From Halomonas sp. 25-S5 (GTDB taxonomy: Bacteria; Pseudomonadota; Gammaproteobacteria; Pseudomonadales; Halomonadaceae): DNA of 64,000 nt. The DNA lies in contig NZ_JARANV010000009.1 in the NCBI RefSeq assembly GCF_029889845.1, forward strand, positions 1 to 64,000, written 5' to 3'. Under the pieces are notes generated by a model. The model searched no databases, had not been told where the DNA came from, and saw only the letters and a list, made by a program, of their open reading frames with translations. The position numbers and the translations under genes are program-made. This document shows, piece after piece, positions 37,473 through 52,458 of the stretch (position 1 is the stretch's first letter; every line of letters starts with the position of its first letter).

Positions 37473-37988
37473 CCTTCTCCGCGTTACCCTTTCTCATGCT
37501 TTTTCCTGATCAGCAGGCCTGCGTGTTCGCCTGGCGTTTCGACGTGTCCGGATGGCCCGTCGCTGCGGCCTTGGCAATCAGGTCGATATCGGCTTGACAT
37601 GCCCCTTGACTTGTCCACTTTTCCGTACCCCTCGGGTCGACCTGTGCACAGTCTCGCCGCGAACCCGCATGGTTACTGGCCTCCCGATTTAATTCTTTTA
37701 TTTCAATAGTTTACAATAGATCAAAAATTGATCAATCTAAGCCGGCCCCGCCTCTCATGGCGATTCTGCGACCTTTTCGAGAGGTTTTTAACAGGCTTAT
37801 CCACAGAATGTGTGGAAAACGGGCGGCGCCGGAGGAGAGGGCGATTCCGTAATAAAGTCAACCTGAATAAATGAAGGTTCTGGTGTTTCGGTACTAAGCC
37901 AAAGAGCGGCCGCCGTGGCCCGAAAACGCGGAAGGCCGCCCTCGGGCGGCCTTCCTGGTGGTGCGGGCGTGAGCGCTGCTGTCGGCGC
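37473..37988. other. 516-bp gene-free region with AT-rich tract and DnaA-box matches
   Basis: No plausible gene lies here. It is convergent between the tRNAs and gltA. An AT-rich tract spans about 37685-37740 and contains TTGATCAAT-like sequence. The perfect DnaA-box TTATCCACA is at 37797-37805 and an inverted TTTTCCACA at 37811-37819; weaker matches (TTGTCCACT, CTGTGCACA) lie at about 37610-37650. The gltA terminator is at 37930-37955. A DnaA-titration or replication-control site is one possibility; no dnaA, dnaN or gidA neighbours support a chromosomal origin. Confidence 0.45.
37930..37955 (-). terminator. Intrinsic terminator of gltA
   Basis: GGAAGGCCGCCC pairs with GGGCGGCCTTCC in a nearly loopless 12-bp palindrome 34 bases after the gltA stop; on the minus strand GCGTTTTC follows. 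Confidence 0.8.
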
Positions 37989-39275
37989 TTAGCGGGTGGG
38001 GTAGTCGCGCTGAGCATGGCCGGTGTAGAGCTGACGCGGGCGGCCGATCTTGTACGGCTCACTGATCATCTCGTGCCAGTGGGAGATCCAGCCGATGGTG
38101 CGGGACACGGCGAAGATCACCGTGAACATGTTCTTGGGGATGCCCATGGCCTTGAGGATGATGCCGGAGTAGAAGTCGACATTCGGGTAGAGCTTGCGCT
38201 CGATGAAGTATTCGTCTTCCAGGGCGATCTGTTCCAGGCGCTTGGCGATCTTCAGCTGCGGGTCGTCGGCCAGGCCCAGCTCGGCCAGCACCTCGTCGCA
38301 GGTCTCCTTCATCACCTTGGCGCGCGGGTCGAAGTTGCGGTAGACGCGGTGGCCGAAGCCCATCAGCTTGAACGGGTCTTCCTTGTCCTTGGCCTTGTCA
38401 ACGAAGCGCTGGATGTTCTCCTCGGAGTCGTCGCCGATCTCGTCGAGCATGTTCAGCACCGCCTCGTTGGCGCCGCCGTGTGCTGGGCCCCAGAGGGCCG
38501 CGATACCGGCGCTGATGCAGGCGAAGGGATTGGCGCCGGTGGAGCCTGCCAGGCGCACCGTGGAGGTGGAGGCGTTCTGCTCGTGGTCCGCATGCAACAT
38601 GAAGATGCGGTCCATGGCCTTGGCGTAGACCGGGTTGATCTTGTACGGCTCACAAGGATTGCTGAACATCATGTAGAGGAAGTTCTCTGCATAGCTCAGG
38701 TCATTGCGCGGGTAGTTGAACGGCTGGCCGATGTTGTACTTGTAGGACATTGCGGCGATGGTCGGCATCTTGGCGATCAGGCGGATGGCGCTGATCTCGC
38801 GGTCCTCCTGCACGTTGATGTCGAGGTGGTCGTGGTAGAAGGCGGCCAGGCCACCGACCACGCCGCACAGGATCGACATCGGGTGGGCGTCGCGGCGGAA
38901 GCCCTTGAAGAAGTTGTTGATCTGGTCGTGGACCATGGTGTGGTTGGTGATGCGGGACTTGAAGTCGGCGTACTGAGTGTCGTCGGGCAGCTCGCCGAAC
39001 ATCAGCAGGTAGCACAGCTCGACGAAGTTGGATTCCTTGGCCAGCTGATCGATCGGGTAGCCGCGGTGCAGCAGCACCCCCTTGCCGCCATCGATAAAGG
39101 TGATCGCCGACTGGCAGGAGGAGGTTGCCATGAAGCCGGGGTCATAGGTGAAGAGGCCTTCGGCACTGAGGCCACGAACGTCGATGACGTCGGGGCCGAG
39201 GGTGCCAGAGTAGATCGGCAGATCGATCGGCGTTTCTAGACCGTCTACCGTCAATGTCGCTTTCCTGTCAGCCAT
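37989..39275 (-). CDS. gltA: Citrate synthase (type II, hexameric, GltA)
   Basis: A 428-residue citrate synthase that condenses oxaloacetate with acetyl-CoA. Catalytic His are in the HEQNAS segment ([16 protein letters not shown]) and in [12 protein letters not shown] and [14 protein letters not shown]; the Asp is in the C-terminal VDFYSGIIL region. The length and N-terminal extension fit the NADH-sensitive proteobacterial type. It is divergent from sdhCDAB with a 445-bp shared regulatory region. Confidence 0.97.
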   Translation of the reverse strand: MADRKATLTVDGLETPIDLPIYSGTLGPDVIDVRGLSAEGLFTYDPGFMATSSCQSAITFIDGGKGVLLHRGYPIDQLAKESNFVELCYLLMFGELPDDTQYADFKSRITNHTMVHDQINNFFKGFRRDAHPMSILCGVVGGLAAFYHDHLDINVQEDREISAIRLIAKMPTIAAMSYKYNIGQPFNYPRNDLSYAENFLYMMFSNPCEPYKINPVYAKAMDRIFMLHADHEQNASTSTVRLAGSTGANPFACISAGIAALWGPAHGGANEAVLNMLDEIGDDSEENIQRFVDKAKDKEDPFKLMGFGHRVYRNFDPRAKVMKETCDEVLAELGLADDPQLKIAKRLEQIALEDEYFIERKLYPNVDFYSGIILKAMGIPKNMFTVIFAVSRTIGWISHWHEMISEPYKIGRPRQLYTGHAQRDYPTR

Positions 39276-39350
39276 GCTGGCCTCCTCTCGAGTTCATGGT
39301 GGGGCGATAAGTCGTTATTTCGCTGATGGTACCGGCGAAAAGGTTTGCCC

Positions 39351-39378
39351 ACTATAGAAGCGTGCCAGCGATTGTCAA
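39351..39378 (-). promoter_or_regulatory. Sigma-70 promoter of gltA
   Basis: On the minus strand TTGACA (39378-39373), a 16-base spacer and TATAGT (39356-39351) are near consensus. The -10 box lies 76 bases before the gltA start codon. Confidence 0.75.
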
Positions 39379-39562
39379 TTCCACCATTGTGCGGTCAGTG
39401 TTGTACATTAGCCTGTTAAATGGATGGTTATTGTAGAGAAAATGGTGCTCTGCACCATGGCGGCGCGTCATGGCCCCGGTCAACGCCTCCAGGTGCCTGG
39501 GTAAACGCCGCCAGCGCCGAGAAATCGGCCTTCCACCATGGTCGAGTACGTTCTGTGTCCAT

Positions 39563-39591
39563 TTGTCATGGCAGGGGGATGTCCCTATAAT
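39563..39591 (+). promoter_or_regulatory. Sigma-70 promoter of sdhCDAB
   Basis: TTGTCA (39563-39568), 17-base spacer and a perfect TATAAT (39586-39591). It predicts a leader of about 120 bases before the GTG start of sdhC. The rest of the 445-bp gltA-sdhC gap (39276-39720) contains no gene; I see a GATCGTGTCC direct repeat in the leader at about 39619-39650. Confidence 0.75.
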
Positions 39592-39720
39592 CTTAGCGCG
39601 CGACTGGCAGGAACCGGTGATCGTGTCCAACTCGGCCACGATCGTGTCCCTTCCCGAAACCACCGCCCGCTCGGGCCTTGTCCGACGACCGAACAGCGGG
39701 CCAAGAGAGTGTGTAGAGCC

Positions 39721-40098
39721 GTGAATAGCAAACGACCCGTAAATCTGGATCTGTCCACGATACAGTTTCCCCTTCCCGCCCTGACGTCGATCGCTCATCG
39801 CATCACCGGCGTCATCCTCTTCATCGGCCTGATCTTCGCCTTCTGGGCGCTCGACACGTCGCTCTCCTCGCCGGCCGGTTTCGCGGCCGTGAGTGACACC
39901 CTGGCCCACAACTTCCTGGCCAAGCTGATCGCCTGGGGGCTGCTGTCCGCTCTGGCCTTCCATTTCGTGGCCGGCATCAAGCACCTGCTGATGGACATGG
40001 ATATCGGCGTGACCCTCGAGGGGGGCGTCAAGAAAGCGCAGATCACCGTGGTGGTGAGCGTGGTCCTGATCATTCTGGCTGGAGTCTGGGTATGGTAA
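39721..40098 (+). CDS. sdhC: Succinate dehydrogenase cytochrome b556 subunit
   Basis: A 125-residue membrane subunit starting at GTG 39721 (VNSKRPVNLDL, the normal SdhC start). Signature SIAHRITGVILFIG holds the quinone-site Ser and Arg, three transmembrane helices follow, and the heme-ligand His lies in HFVAGIKHLLMDMD. The open frame extends upstream of 39721 through the promoter, so the long version is not real. It overlaps sdhD by 7 bases. Confidence 0.95.
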   Translation: MNSKRPVNLDLSTIQFPLPALTSIAHRITGVILFIGLIFAFWALDTSLSSPAGFAAVSDTLAHNFLAKLIAWGLLSALAFHFVAGIKHLLMDMDIGVTLEGGVKKAQITVVVSVVLIILAGVWVW

Positions 40099-40439
40099 CC
40101 AACATCACGAATCTCGGGCGCAGCGGTCTCTCCGACTGGCTGCTCCAGCGCGTTTCTGCCGTCATCCTGGCGCTCTATACCCTCTTTATCGTCGGCTTCC
40201 TGCTGCTCAGCCCCGGCCTGGACTACGCGGCCTGGAGCGGTCTCTTCACCCAGACCTGGATGCGCATCTTCTCGCTGCTGGCCTTCATCTCGCTGGGTGC
40301 CCACGCCTGGGTCGGCCTGTGGACCGTGACCACTGACTATCTCAAGTCGACCGGCGTGCGTATCGCCGTCCAGCTCATCATCATCCTGGCCATCTTCGTG
40401 TTCCTGGTCTGGGGCATCACCGTTCTGTGGGGAGCCTGA
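40092..40439 (+). CDS. sdhD: Succinate dehydrogenase hydrophobic membrane anchor subunit
   Basis: A 115-residue anchor with three transmembrane segments: SAVILALYTLFIVGFLLLS, IFSLLAFISLGAHAWVGLW (heme-ligand His in GAHAW) and IAVQLIIILAIFVFLVWGI. With SdhC it binds ubiquinone and heme b. Start overlaps the sdhC end; sdhA starts 3 bases after its stop. Confidence 0.94.
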   Translation: MVTNITNLGRSGLSDWLLQRVSAVILALYTLFIVGFLLLSPGLDYAAWSGLFTQTWMRIFSLLAFISLGAHAWVGLWTVTTDYLKSTGVRIAVQLIIILAIFVFLVWGITVLWGA

Positions 40440-40442
40440 TTC

Positions 40443-42215
40443 ATGTCCACCATGCGTAGCCTGTCTTTCGACGCCATCATCATCGGCGGGGGCGGCGCCG
40501 GCTTGCGCGCCGCCCTCGAGCTGGCCAAGTCCGGCAAGAAGACCGCGGTACTCTCCAAGGTCTTCCCGACCCGCTCGCACACCGTCTCAGCCCAGGGCGG
40601 CATCACCTGTGCCATCGCCTCCGCGGATCCCGACGACGACTGGCGCTGGCACATGTACGACACCGTCAAGGGCGGTGACTACATCGCCGACCAGGACGCC
40701 TCCGAGTACATGTGCTCCGAGGGCCCCAAGGCGGTGTTCGAGCTCGAGCACATGGGCCTGCCGTTCTCCCGCTTCGACAACGGCCGCATCTACCAGCGCC
40801 CGTTCGGTGGCCAGTCCAAGGACTTCGGCAAGGGCGGCCAGGCGGCGCGGACCTGTGCAGCCGCCGATCGTACCGGCCACGCCCTGCTGCACACGCTTTA
40901 TCAGAACAACCTGAAGAACAACACCACCTTCCTCAACGAGTGGTACGCCGTCGACCTGGTCAAGAACGCCAACGGCGACGTGGTGGGCTGCATCGCCATG
41001 GACATCGAGAGCGGCGAAGTGGTGCACGTGAAGTCCAAGGCCACCGTCATGGCCACCGGCGGGGCGGGGCGCATCTTCGCCTCCACCACCAATGCCCTGA
41101 TCAACACCGGTGACGGCATCGGCATGGCGCTGCGCGCTGGCTTCCCGATGCAGGACATGGAGATGTGGCAGTTCCATCCGACCGGCATCTACGGTGCGGG
41201 CACCCTGGTGACCGAGGGCTGCCGCGGCGAGGGTGGCTACCTGATCAACAAGGACGGCGAGCGCTTCATGGAGCGCTACGCCCCGAACGCCAAGGACCTG
41301 GCCGGTCGCGACGTGGTTGCGCGCTCCATGGTCATGGAGATCCTCGAGGGCCGTGGCTGCGGCGAGAAGGGCGACCACGTCTTCCTCAAGCTGGATCACC
41401 TGGGCGAGGACGTCCTCGGCAAGCGCCTGCCCGGCATCGTCGAGCTCTCCAAGACCTTTGCCCACGCGGACCCGGCCAAGGAGCCGATCCCGGTCGTCCC
41501 CACCTGCCACTACATGATGGGCGGGATCCCGACCAACGTGCACGGCCAGGCGATCATGCAGGACGCCGACGGCAACGATCAGATCGTGGGCGGCCTGTTC
41601 GCCTGCGGTGAGGCGGCCTGTGTGTCGGTCCACGGCGCCAACCGTCTGGGCGGCAACTCGCTGCTCGACCTGGTGGTGTTCGGCCGTGCGGCCGGCATGT
41701 TCATCGAGGGCGCCCTCAACGAGGGCATCGAGTACCTCGACGCCTCCGAGTCCGATGTCGAATCCGCCATGAAGCGCATCACGCGCTGGAACGCATCCGA
41801 GGGCGGCGAGACCGTCCCCGAGCTCAAGCGCGAGCTGCAGGACATCATGCAGACCTCCTTCGGCGTGTTCCGCGAGGAGAAGAACATGGTCGAGGGCGTC
41901 AAGCGCCTTGATGAGCTGCGCAGCCGCATCGCCAACGCCTACCTGCCGGACAAGTCCAACACCTTCAACACCGCGCGCGTCGAGGCGCTGGAGCTGGACA
42001 ACCTGATGGAAGTGGCCGAGGCCACTGCCATCGCGGCCCTGGAGCGCAAGGAGAGCCGTGGCGCCCACTCCCGCTACGACTACCCGGACCGCGACGACGT
42101 CAACTGGCTGAAGCACTCGCTCTACTTCCCGGCCGACAAGCGACTGGGCAAGCGCGATGTGAACTTCGCACCCAAGACCGTCGACATGTTCGAGCCGAAA
42201 ATCCGCACCTACTGA
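40443..42215 (+). CDS. sdhA: Succinate dehydrogenase flavoprotein subunit
   Basis: A 590-residue FAD subunit. The dinucleotide fold [20 protein letters not shown] is at 12-31 and the covalent FAD-linking His46 is in [10 protein letters not shown]. The substrate-side motifs HPTGIYGAG, and [15 protein letters not shown] with the catalytic Arg, are intact. It oxidises succinate to fumarate at the inner membrane. Confidence 0.97.
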   Translation: MSTMRSLSFDAIIIGGGGAGLRAALELAKSGKKTAVLSKVFPTRSHTVSAQGGITCAIASADPDDDWRWHMYDTVKGGDYIADQDASEYMCSEGPKAVFELEHMGLPFSRFDNGRIYQRPFGGQSKDFGKGGQAARTCAAADRTGHALLHTLYQNNLKNNTTFLNEWYAVDLVKNANGDVVGCIAMDIESGEVVHVKSKATVMATGGAGRIFASTTNALINTGDGIGMALRAGFPMQDMEMWQFHPTGIYGAGTLVTEGCRGEGGYLINKDGERFMERYAPNAKDLAGRDVVARSMVMEILEGRGCGEKGDHVFLKLDHLGEDVLGKRLPGIVELSKTFAHADPAKEPIPVVPTCHYMMGGIPTNVHGQAIMQDADGNDQIVGGLFACGEAACVSVHGANRLGGNSLLDLVVFGRAAGMFIEGALNEGIEYLDASESDVESAMKRITRWNASEGGETVPELKRELQDIMQTSFGVFREEKNMVEGVKRLDELRSRIANAYLPDKSNTFNTARVEALELDNLMEVAEATAIAALERKESRGAHSRYDYPDRDDVNWLKHSLYFPADKRLGKRDVNFAPKTVDMFEPKIRTY

Positions 42216-42243
42216 GTCCGCACCTACTGAAGGGGTAGTCACG

Positions 42244-42954
42244 ATGTCCAAGCTTCAGGTATCCCTGTACCGCTACAACCCGGAAACCGACTCTGCACCC
42301 TACATGCAGGAGTTTCAGGTCGACACCCAGGGCCGCGACCTGATGGTGCTCGACGTCCTGCACCTGGCCAAGGAGCAGGACAATGGCCTGGCCTTTCGCC
42401 GCAGCTGCCGCGAGGGCGTATGCGGTTCCGACGGCATGAACATGAATGGCAAGAACGGCCTGGCCTGCATCACCCCGCTCTCCGAGGTGGTCAAGGGCAA
42501 CAAGCTGACCCTGCGTCCGCTGCCGGGCCTGCCGGTCATCCGTGACCTGGTGGTCGACATGGGGCTGTTCTACCAGCAGTACGAGCGCATCCAGCCGTAC
42601 CTGCAGAACGACCAGCCGGCGCCGGCCATCGAGCGCCTGCAGTCGCCGGAGGAGCGCGACAAGCTCGACGGCCTCTACGAGTGCATCCTGTGTGCCTGCT
42701 GCTCGACCGCCTGCCCGTCGTTCTGGTGGAACCCGGACAAGTTCGTCGGTCCGGCCGGCCTGTTGCAGGCCTATCGGTTCCTCGCCGATTCCCGTGACAC
42801 CGCCACCCATGACCGCCTGGCAGAGCTCGAGGACCCGTTCTCCGTGTTCCGCTGCCGTGGGATCATGAACTGCGTCGCGGTCTGCCCCAAGGGGCTCAAC
42901 CCGACGCGGGCGATCGGCAAGATCCGTGAGATGCTGCTGGCCGATGCCACTTAA
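42244..42954 (+). CDS. sdhB: Succinate dehydrogenase iron-sulfur subunit
   Basis: A 236-residue protein with the [2Fe-2S] cluster motif CREGVCGSDGMNMNGKNGLAC split over residues 58-78 and the [4Fe-4S]/[3Fe-4S] motifs CILCACCSTACP and CRGIMNCVAVCPKG. It carries electrons from SdhA to quinone. A strong hairpin 90 bases downstream probably separates sdh from the suc genes. Confidence 0.97.
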   Translation: MSKLQVSLYRYNPETDSAPYMQEFQVDTQGRDLMVLDVLHLAKEQDNGLAFRRSCREGVCGSDGMNMNGKNGLACITPLSEVVKGNKLTLRPLPGLPVIRDLVVDMGLFYQQYERIQPYLQNDQPAPAIERLQSPEERDKLDGLYECILCACCSTACPSFWWNPDKFVGPAGLLQAYRFLADSRDTATHDRLAELEDPFSVFRCRGIMNCVAVCPKGLNPTRAIGKIREMLLADAT

Positions 42955-43042
42955 ATCGTGGCGTCCAGATTGTTATCATGTCCACCGCTCTCGGGCTGCG
43001 GCGAGAAGTCGCAGCCGAGCCCGGTGCGGAGCGTGATGCATG

Positions 43043-43067
43043 GAGCCGGTGCCCTGGGCACCGGCTC
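43043..43067 (+). terminator. Terminator-like hairpin between sdhB and sucA
   Basis: An 11-bp perfect stem GAGCCGGTGCC / GGCACCGGCTC with a CTG loop followed by TT. It would at least partly end sdhCDAB transcripts. A second smaller hairpin (TGCCCT/AGGGCA) lies downstream at about 43086-43106, before the sucA start. Confidence 0.65.
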
Positions 43068-43176
43068 TTGACCATGGAATTCAGGATGCCCTCCCTCCGG
43101 TAGGGCACCACCGATGTCGATGCGGTCGAGTCGTGTCGGCGCCGATACCACCCCATCAGTGCAGGGTGACCAAGAG

Positions 43177-46005
43177 ATGCAACAAGGCATAATGGAGTTG
43201 ATGTGGCGCTCCTCCCACGTGAGTGGTGGCAATGCCCACTATGTGGAAGCGCTCTACGAACAGTACCTCGATGATCCCTCCGCCGTTCCCGACGAATGGC
43301 GCCAGTACTTCGACCAATTGCCGCGACCCGAGGGCGGGGCCAGCCACGATGTCCCGCTTGCTCCGATCCGCGAGCAGTTCTACCAGCTGGGCCGTCATCG
43401 GCGTACTACCCAGGCCGTTGCCGACAGTGGCGAGAACAAGAAGCAGGTCAAGGTTCTCCAGCTGATCAACGCCTATCGCTTCCGTGGGCACCAGAAAGCC
43501 GACATCGACCCGCTCGGCCTGCGCAGCCCCACTCCTGTTCCCGATCTCGACCTCTCCTTCCACCAGCTCTCGAAGGCCGACCTGGATACCGAGTTCCAGA
43601 CCGGCTCCTTCTTCCTGGGCATGGACAAGGCGCCGCTCAAGGAGATCGTCAATGCCCTGGAGCTGACCTACTGCCGCTCCATCGGCTGCGAGATCATGCA
43701 TATCGTCGACACCGAGGAGAAGCGTTGGCTGCAGCAGCGCTTCGAGTCGGTGCGCTCGGCACCCAAGTTCAGCCCGGACGTGCGCAAGCACATGCTGGAG
43801 CGGCTGACCGCCGCCGAGGGCCTGGAGAGCTACCTGGCCTCCAAGTTCCCGGGGACCAAGCGCTTCGGCCTCGAGGGCGGCGAAGCCTTCATCCCGATGA
43901 TGGACGAGCTGATCCAGCGCGCCGGCGGCTACGGCACCAAGGAAGTGGTGATCGGCATGGCCCACCGCGGCCGCCTCAACCTGCTGGTCAACATTCTCGG
44001 CAAGAACCCTTCGGACCTGATCGACGAGTTCGACGGCAAGAAGGTCATCGAGCGCGGCTCGGGTGACGTCAAGTACCACCAGGGCTTCAGCTCCAACGTC
44101 ATGACGCCGGGCGGCGAGGTGCACCTGGCGCTGTCGTTCAATCCGTCCCACCTGGAGATCGTTGCCCCGGTGGTCGAGGGCTCGGTGCGCGCCCGGCAGG
44201 ACCGTCGCGACGACCCGGTCGGCAACAAGGTGCTGCCGATCAACGTCCATGGCGACGCGGCCTTCGCCGGCCAGGGCGTGGTCATGGAGACCTTCCAGAT
44301 GTCCCAGACCCGTGCCTTCAAGACCGGCGGCACGGTGCACATCGTCATCAACAACCAGGTGGGCTTCACCACCTCGCATCCCCTGGACTCGCGCTCCACC
44401 GAGTACTGCACCGACATCGCCAAGATGGTCCAGGCGCCGATCTTCCACGTCAACGGCGATGACCCCGATGCCGTGCTGCATGCCACCCAGGTGGCGCTGG
44501 ACTATCGCCAGCAGTTCCATCATGACGTGGTCATTGATCTGGTGTGCTATCGCCGCCGCGGCCACAACGAGGCCGACGAGCCCTCCGGCACCCAGCCGAT
44601 GATGTACAGCAAGATCAAGGATCACCCGTCCTCGCGGGCCCGTTACATCGAGCGGCTGGTCAGCCAGGGGCTGCTCAGCGACGACGACGCCAAGGCGATG
44701 ATGGAGAAGTACCGCGACGACCTGATGGCCGGCAACCACGTGGCCAACGCCCTGGTGCAGGAGCCCAACAAGTCGCTGTTCGTCGACTGGACGCCGTATC
44801 TCGGCCACGAATGGACCGGCCATGCCGATACCACCGTGGACATGAAGCGTCTGCAGCGTCTCGCCGGCAAGATGTGCGAGATCCCCGACGGGGTCGAGGT
44901 GCAGCGCCAGGTGGCCAAGATCTACGACGACCGGCGCAAGATGCAGGCCGGTGGCCTGGCGGTCAATTGGGGCTTTGCCGAGACCCTGGCCTACGCCACG
45001 CTGCTCGACGATGGCCACCCGGTGCGCCTCACCGGCCAGGACGTCGGTCGCGGCACCTTCTCCCACCGCCATGCGGTGGTGCATAACCAGAAGGACGGCA
45101 AGGCCTATGTGCCGCTGCAGTACATGGCCGACGGCCAGCCGCGCTTCACCATCCACGACTCCTTCCTCTCGGAAGAGGCGGTGCTGGCTTTCGAGTACGG
45201 ATACGCGACGACCGCTCCCAATCACCTGGTGATCTGGGAAGCCCAGTTCGGCGACTTCTTCAACGGCGCCCAAGTGGTGGTCGACCAGTTCATCTCCTCC
45301 GGCGAGACCAAGTGGGAACGGCTGTGCGGTCTGACCATGCTGCTGCCCCACGGCTACGAGGGGCAGGGCCCGGAGCACTCCTCGGCGCGTCTCGAGCGCT
45401 TCCTGCAGATGTGTGCCGAGCACAACATGCAGGTCTGCGTGCCGACCACCCCGGCGCAGATCTATCACCTGCTGCGCCGCCAGGTGATCCGCCCGCTGCG
45501 CAAGCCGCTGGTGGTGATGACACCCAAGAGCCTGCTGCGCCACAAGTCGGCGACTTCGACCCTCGACGAGCTGGCCCATGGCAGCTTCCAGATGGTGCTC
45601 CCCGACCAGGGCAACCTCGAGGCCGGGAAGGTAGAGCGCATCATCCTCTGCGCCGGCAAGGTCTACTACGACCTGGCCAACTGGCGCGAGGAGAACGCCC
45701 GCGACGATGTGGCGATCCTGCGCATCGAGCAGCTCTACCCCTTCCCCAAGGAGGAGTTGCTGGAGGCCATCAAGGGCTACACCAATGTGACCGACGTGGT
45801 GTGGTGTCAGGAGGAGCCGCTCAACCAGGGCGCCTGGTATTCGAGCCAGCACCACATGCGGGCCGTGGCCGACATGCTGCGTGACGGCCTGGGCGGCAAG
45901 CTCAAGTTCGCCGGTCGCCCGGCATCCGCGGCACCCGCGGCGGGCTACATGTCCGTGCATACCGAACAGCAGCGCCAGCTGGTGGAAGACGCCTTCAACC
46001 TCTGA
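43177..46005 (+). CDS. sucA: 2-oxoglutarate dehydrogenase E1 component
   Basis: A 942-residue thiamine-diphosphate enzyme that decarboxylates 2-oxoglutarate. I choose the ATG at 43177 ([19 protein letters not shown]), the usual N terminus that binds E2; upstream codons fall in the leader. Motifs include [10 protein letters not shown] near 277-286, NPSHLEIV near 320, GDDPDAV and [16 protein letters not shown] near 480, and [20 protein letters not shown] near 750. It is the first gene of sucAB-lpdA-sucCD. Confidence 0.97.
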   Translation: MQQGIMELMWRSSHVSGGNAHYVEALYEQYLDDPSAVPDEWRQYFDQLPRPEGGASHDVPLAPIREQFYQLGRHRRTTQAVADSGENKKQVKVLQLINAYRFRGHQKADIDPLGLRSPTPVPDLDLSFHQLSKADLDTEFQTGSFFLGMDKAPLKEIVNALELTYCRSIGCEIMHIVDTEEKRWLQQRFESVRSAPKFSPDVRKHMLERLTAAEGLESYLASKFPGTKRFGLEGGEAFIPMMDELIQRAGGYGTKEVVIGMAHRGRLNLLVNILGKNPSDLIDEFDGKKVIERGSGDVKYHQGFSSNVMTPGGEVHLALSFNPSHLEIVAPVVEGSVRARQDRRDDPVGNKVLPINVHGDAAFAGQGVVMETFQMSQTRAFKTGGTVHIVINNQVGFTTSHPLDSRSTEYCTDIAKMVQAPIFHVNGDDPDAVLHATQVALDYRQQFHHDVVIDLVCYRRRGHNEADEPSGTQPMMYSKIKDHPSSRARYIERLVSQGLLSDDDAKAMMEKYRDDLMAGNHVANALVQEPNKSLFVDWTPYLGHEWTGHADTTVDMKRLQRLAGKMCEIPDGVEVQRQVAKIYDDRRKMQAGGLAVNWGFAETLAYATLLDDGHPVRLTGQDVGRGTFSHRHAVVHNQKDGKAYVPLQYMADGQPRFTIHDSFLSEEAVLAFEYGYATTAPNHLVIWEAQFGDFFNGAQVVVDQFISSGETKWERLCGLTMLLPHGYEGQGPEHSSARLERFLQMCAEHNMQVCVPTTPAQIYHLLRRQVIRPLRKPLVVMTPKSLLRHKSATSTLDELAHGSFQMVLPDQGNLEAGKVERIILCAGKVYYDLANWREENARDDVAILRIEQLYPFPKEELLEAIKGYTNVTDVVWCQEEPLNQGAWYSSQHHMRAVADMLRDGLGGKLKFAGRPASAAPAAGYMSVHTEQQRQLVEDAFNL

Positions 46006-46046
46006 GGCGCCCACCGGGACGAGAGAGAACAGACAAGGGATACGAC

Positions 46047-49131
<3,085 letters not shown>

Positions 49132-49270
49132 GGACAACAAGCGCCACCGGCAGGTGGCGCATCGCTTCCGGCCAAGTATCGGAGGCGAACGGTGGTGACA
49201 CGGCGACCGCTGCCCAGAGGCCGCGAGCCGCGTCATCGTTCGAGTCACATGCAACCAATGGCATGAATCG

Positions 49271-50436
<1,166 letters not shown>

Positions 50437-50437
<1 letters not shown>

Positions 50438-51309
50438 TGAGCATCCTGATCGACAAGAACACCAAGGTCATCTGCCAGGGCTTCACCGGCGGACAGGGGA
50501 CCTTCCATTCCGAGCAGGCGATCGCCTACGGCACCCAGATGGTCGGCGGCGTGACCCCGGGCAAGGGTGGCCAGGAGCACCTGGGCCTGCCGGTGTTCAA
50601 CACCGTCAAGGAAGCCGTGGCTGCCACCGGTGCCGAGGCCAGCGTGATCTACGTGCCGGCCCCGTTCTGCAAGGACTCCATCCTCGAGGCCGCCAATGCC
50701 GGCATCAAGCTGATCGTCTGCATCACCGAGGGCATCCCGACCCTGGATATGCTCGGCGTCAAGGTGAAGTGCGACGAGCTGGGCGTGCGGCTGATCGGCC
50801 CCAACTGCCCCGGCGTGATCACCCCGGGCGAGTGCAAGATCGGCATCATGCCGGGGCACATCCACCAGCCGGGCAAGGTCGGCATCGTGTCGCGTTCCGG
50901 CACCCTGACCTATGAAGCCGTCAAGCAGACCACCGATCACGGCTTCGGCCAGTCCACCTGCGTGGGCATCGGCGGCGACCCGATCCCGGGCTCCAACTTC
51001 ATCGACATCCTCGAGCAGTTCGAGAAGGATCCGGCAACCGAGGCGATCGTGATGATCGGCGAGATCGGCGGCACCGCCGAGGAAGAGGCCGCGGCCTACA
51101 TCAAGGCCAACGTCTCCAAGCCGGTGGTCTCCTACATCGCCGGCGTCACCGCGCCTCCCGGCAAGCGCATGGGCCACGCCGGCGCCATCATCGCCGGTGG
51201 CAAGGGCACCGCGGACGAGAAGTTCGCCGCCCTGGAAGCCGCAGGCGTGAAGACCGTGCGCTCGCTGGCCGAGATCGGCGACGCGCTGAAGGGAGCGACC
51301 GGCTGGTAA
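50437..51309 (+). CDS. sucD: Succinyl-CoA synthetase alpha subunit
   Basis: A 290-residue subunit with the CoA-binding fold ([17 protein letters not shown] at about 17-33), [14 protein letters not shown] and the phosphorylated His in [14 protein letters not shown] near 248. With SucC it makes ATP (or GTP) from succinyl-CoA. Last gene of the suc operon, followed at once by a strong terminator. Confidence 0.97.
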
Positions 51310-51340
51310 GCCGTTCACCGGCAGCAGGCGGCAATGCGAG

Positions 51341-51360
51341 AGGGCACCTTCGGGTGCCCT
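51341..51360 (+). terminator. Intrinsic terminator of the suc operon
   Basis: AGGGCACC and GGTGCCCT flank a TTCG tetraloop and are followed by TTT, 31 bases after the sucD stop. Confidence 0.88.
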
Positions 51361-51420
51361 TTCGCGTATGTGGCTGGCCAACAGCTCGGCTCAGCCGACC
51401 ATCAACAACTGAGACGACCC

Positions 51421-52458
51421 TCATGCTCGTCCGGACGAGGTGCGTCGCGTCAGCCGATAGGCCCAGAACAGAAACGCCGGGGCCCCTGCAGCCAGATAAA
51501 GGTGGTAGGAGACCAGGCGCCAGACCAGTACCGCGGCGGCGGCCTGTTCGCGCGCCATCAGCGGCAGCAGCAGCCCGCCGACCCCTAGCTCGGCGGCCCC
51601 GGCGCCACCGGGCAGAAAGCTGAACTGGCTCGCGGCCATGGCCAGCATCTGGGTCAGGAAGGTCCATAACCAGTCGGCATGCCCTCCGGCGCCCAGCACC
51701 GCCAGGTAGAGCAGGCTGTAACGCAGCAGCCAATGTGCCGTGGTGAGCACCAGTATCGCCAGCAGCGTCGTGACGGGGAGTCGCAATGTGGCCCGCAGTG
51801 CCTGCCGACATGTCAGTAGGCGGCGGACCAGCCAGCGGCGCCGAGAGCTGCTCAGCCAGCGTGCACCCGGTGCTGCGGTATAGCGTAGTAGTCCTGGCAA
51901 GTAGCCCATCGCCAGCGCCACGCCCACGGCCACCAGGGCCAATGCGGCCAGGGCTATCTGGATCAGTGTTTGATGGGGCCACTGGGTGTCGCCCAGCAGG
52001 GAGTAGGCCACCAGCCCCGACAGCATGCCGAGGAAGAACAGCAGGTCGCAGCCTTGGTCGAGCAGGAAGACGGCGGCCCCCTTGGAGGCCGGTAGGCCGC
52101 GCTGGGCCAGCAGGACCAGCAGGGTGGCCGGGCCTCCGCTGCCCCCGGGCGTGGCACACAGGGCGAACTTGGACGCCAGTTCGATGCCCAGCGCACCACG
52201 CTGCCCAAGCCGGCCGGCTCGGCCAGCCAGCATCAAGCGCAGCCGGGCGGCGTTGAGGTTCCAGCAGGCGAATGCCATCAGCAGCATCAGGGCGAGTACG
52301 CCCAGCGGGAAGCGCTCGACTGCTTCCAGGGTGCCGGGCCCACCCAGCCCGGAGGTAACCAGGAGCGGCGCCATCAGTGCCAATACGATCAGCAGGCCAT
52401 GCAGTGGCCGCCAGCGCGGCAAGGAGCGGCGAGAATCAGCCGTTTCGGTGGAGGGCAT
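51421..52458 (-). CDS. Lysylphosphatidylglycerol synthetase-type TM (flippase-like) membrane protein
   Basis: A 345-residue integral membrane protein of the UPF0104/LPG_synthase_TM family, with about eight hydrophobic segments. Family marks are LAGRAGRLGQRGALGIELASK, TPGGSGGPATLLVLLAQRGL and the C-terminal SQFSFLPGGAGAAELGVGGL (the PGG-GxxE motif), each seen here. The start ATG at 52458 lies 23 bases inside the glycosyltransferase gene, so translation is coupled. Members without the soluble synthetase domain include AglD/YbhN-like proteins thought to flip or protect lipids; with a glycosyltransferase partner, a glycolipid role is plausible. Confidence 0.85.
   Translation of the reverse strand: MPSTETADSRRSLPRWRPLHGLLIVLALMAPLLVTSGLGGPGTLEAVERFPLGVLALMLLMAFACWNLNAARLRLMLAGRAGRLGQRGALGIELASKFALCATPGGSGGPATLLVLLAQRGLPASKGAAVFLLDQGCDLLFFLGMLSGLVAYSLLGDTQWPHQTLIQIALAALALVAVGVALAMGYLPGLLRYTAAPGARWLSSSRRRWLVRRLLTCRQALRATLRLPVTTLLAILVLTTAHWLLRYSLLYLAVLGAGGHADWLWTFLTQMLAMAASQFSFLPGGAGAAELGVGGLLLPLMAREQAAAAVLVWRLVSYHLYLAAGAPAFLFWAYRLTRRTSSGRA

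Noticed and set aside
37685..37830. Chromosomal origin of replication
   Set aside because: DnaA boxes are too few and no dnaA, dnaN, rpmH or mnmG genes are nearby; kept only as a DnaA-binding candidate.
39615..39655. GATCGTGTCC direct repeat in the sdh leader as an operator
   Set aside because: Only two copies, inside the transcribed leader, and no known regulator motif fits.
39538..39720. N-terminal extension of SdhC upstream of the GTG
   Set aside because: It runs over the TATAAT promoter and leader and has no similarity to SdhC; the GTG at 39721 gives the normal SdhC start.
42955..43176. Possible riboswitch in the sucA leader
   Set aside because: The hairpins look like a terminator plus a short stem; I see no known riboswitch core.
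43156..46014. A 952-codon open frame opposite sucA, and similar long antisense frames opposite sdhA, gltX, rnb and mtlK
   Set aside because: They are GC-rich shadows of strongly biased genes, are His/Gly/Leu-rich without domains, and have no ribosome sites.
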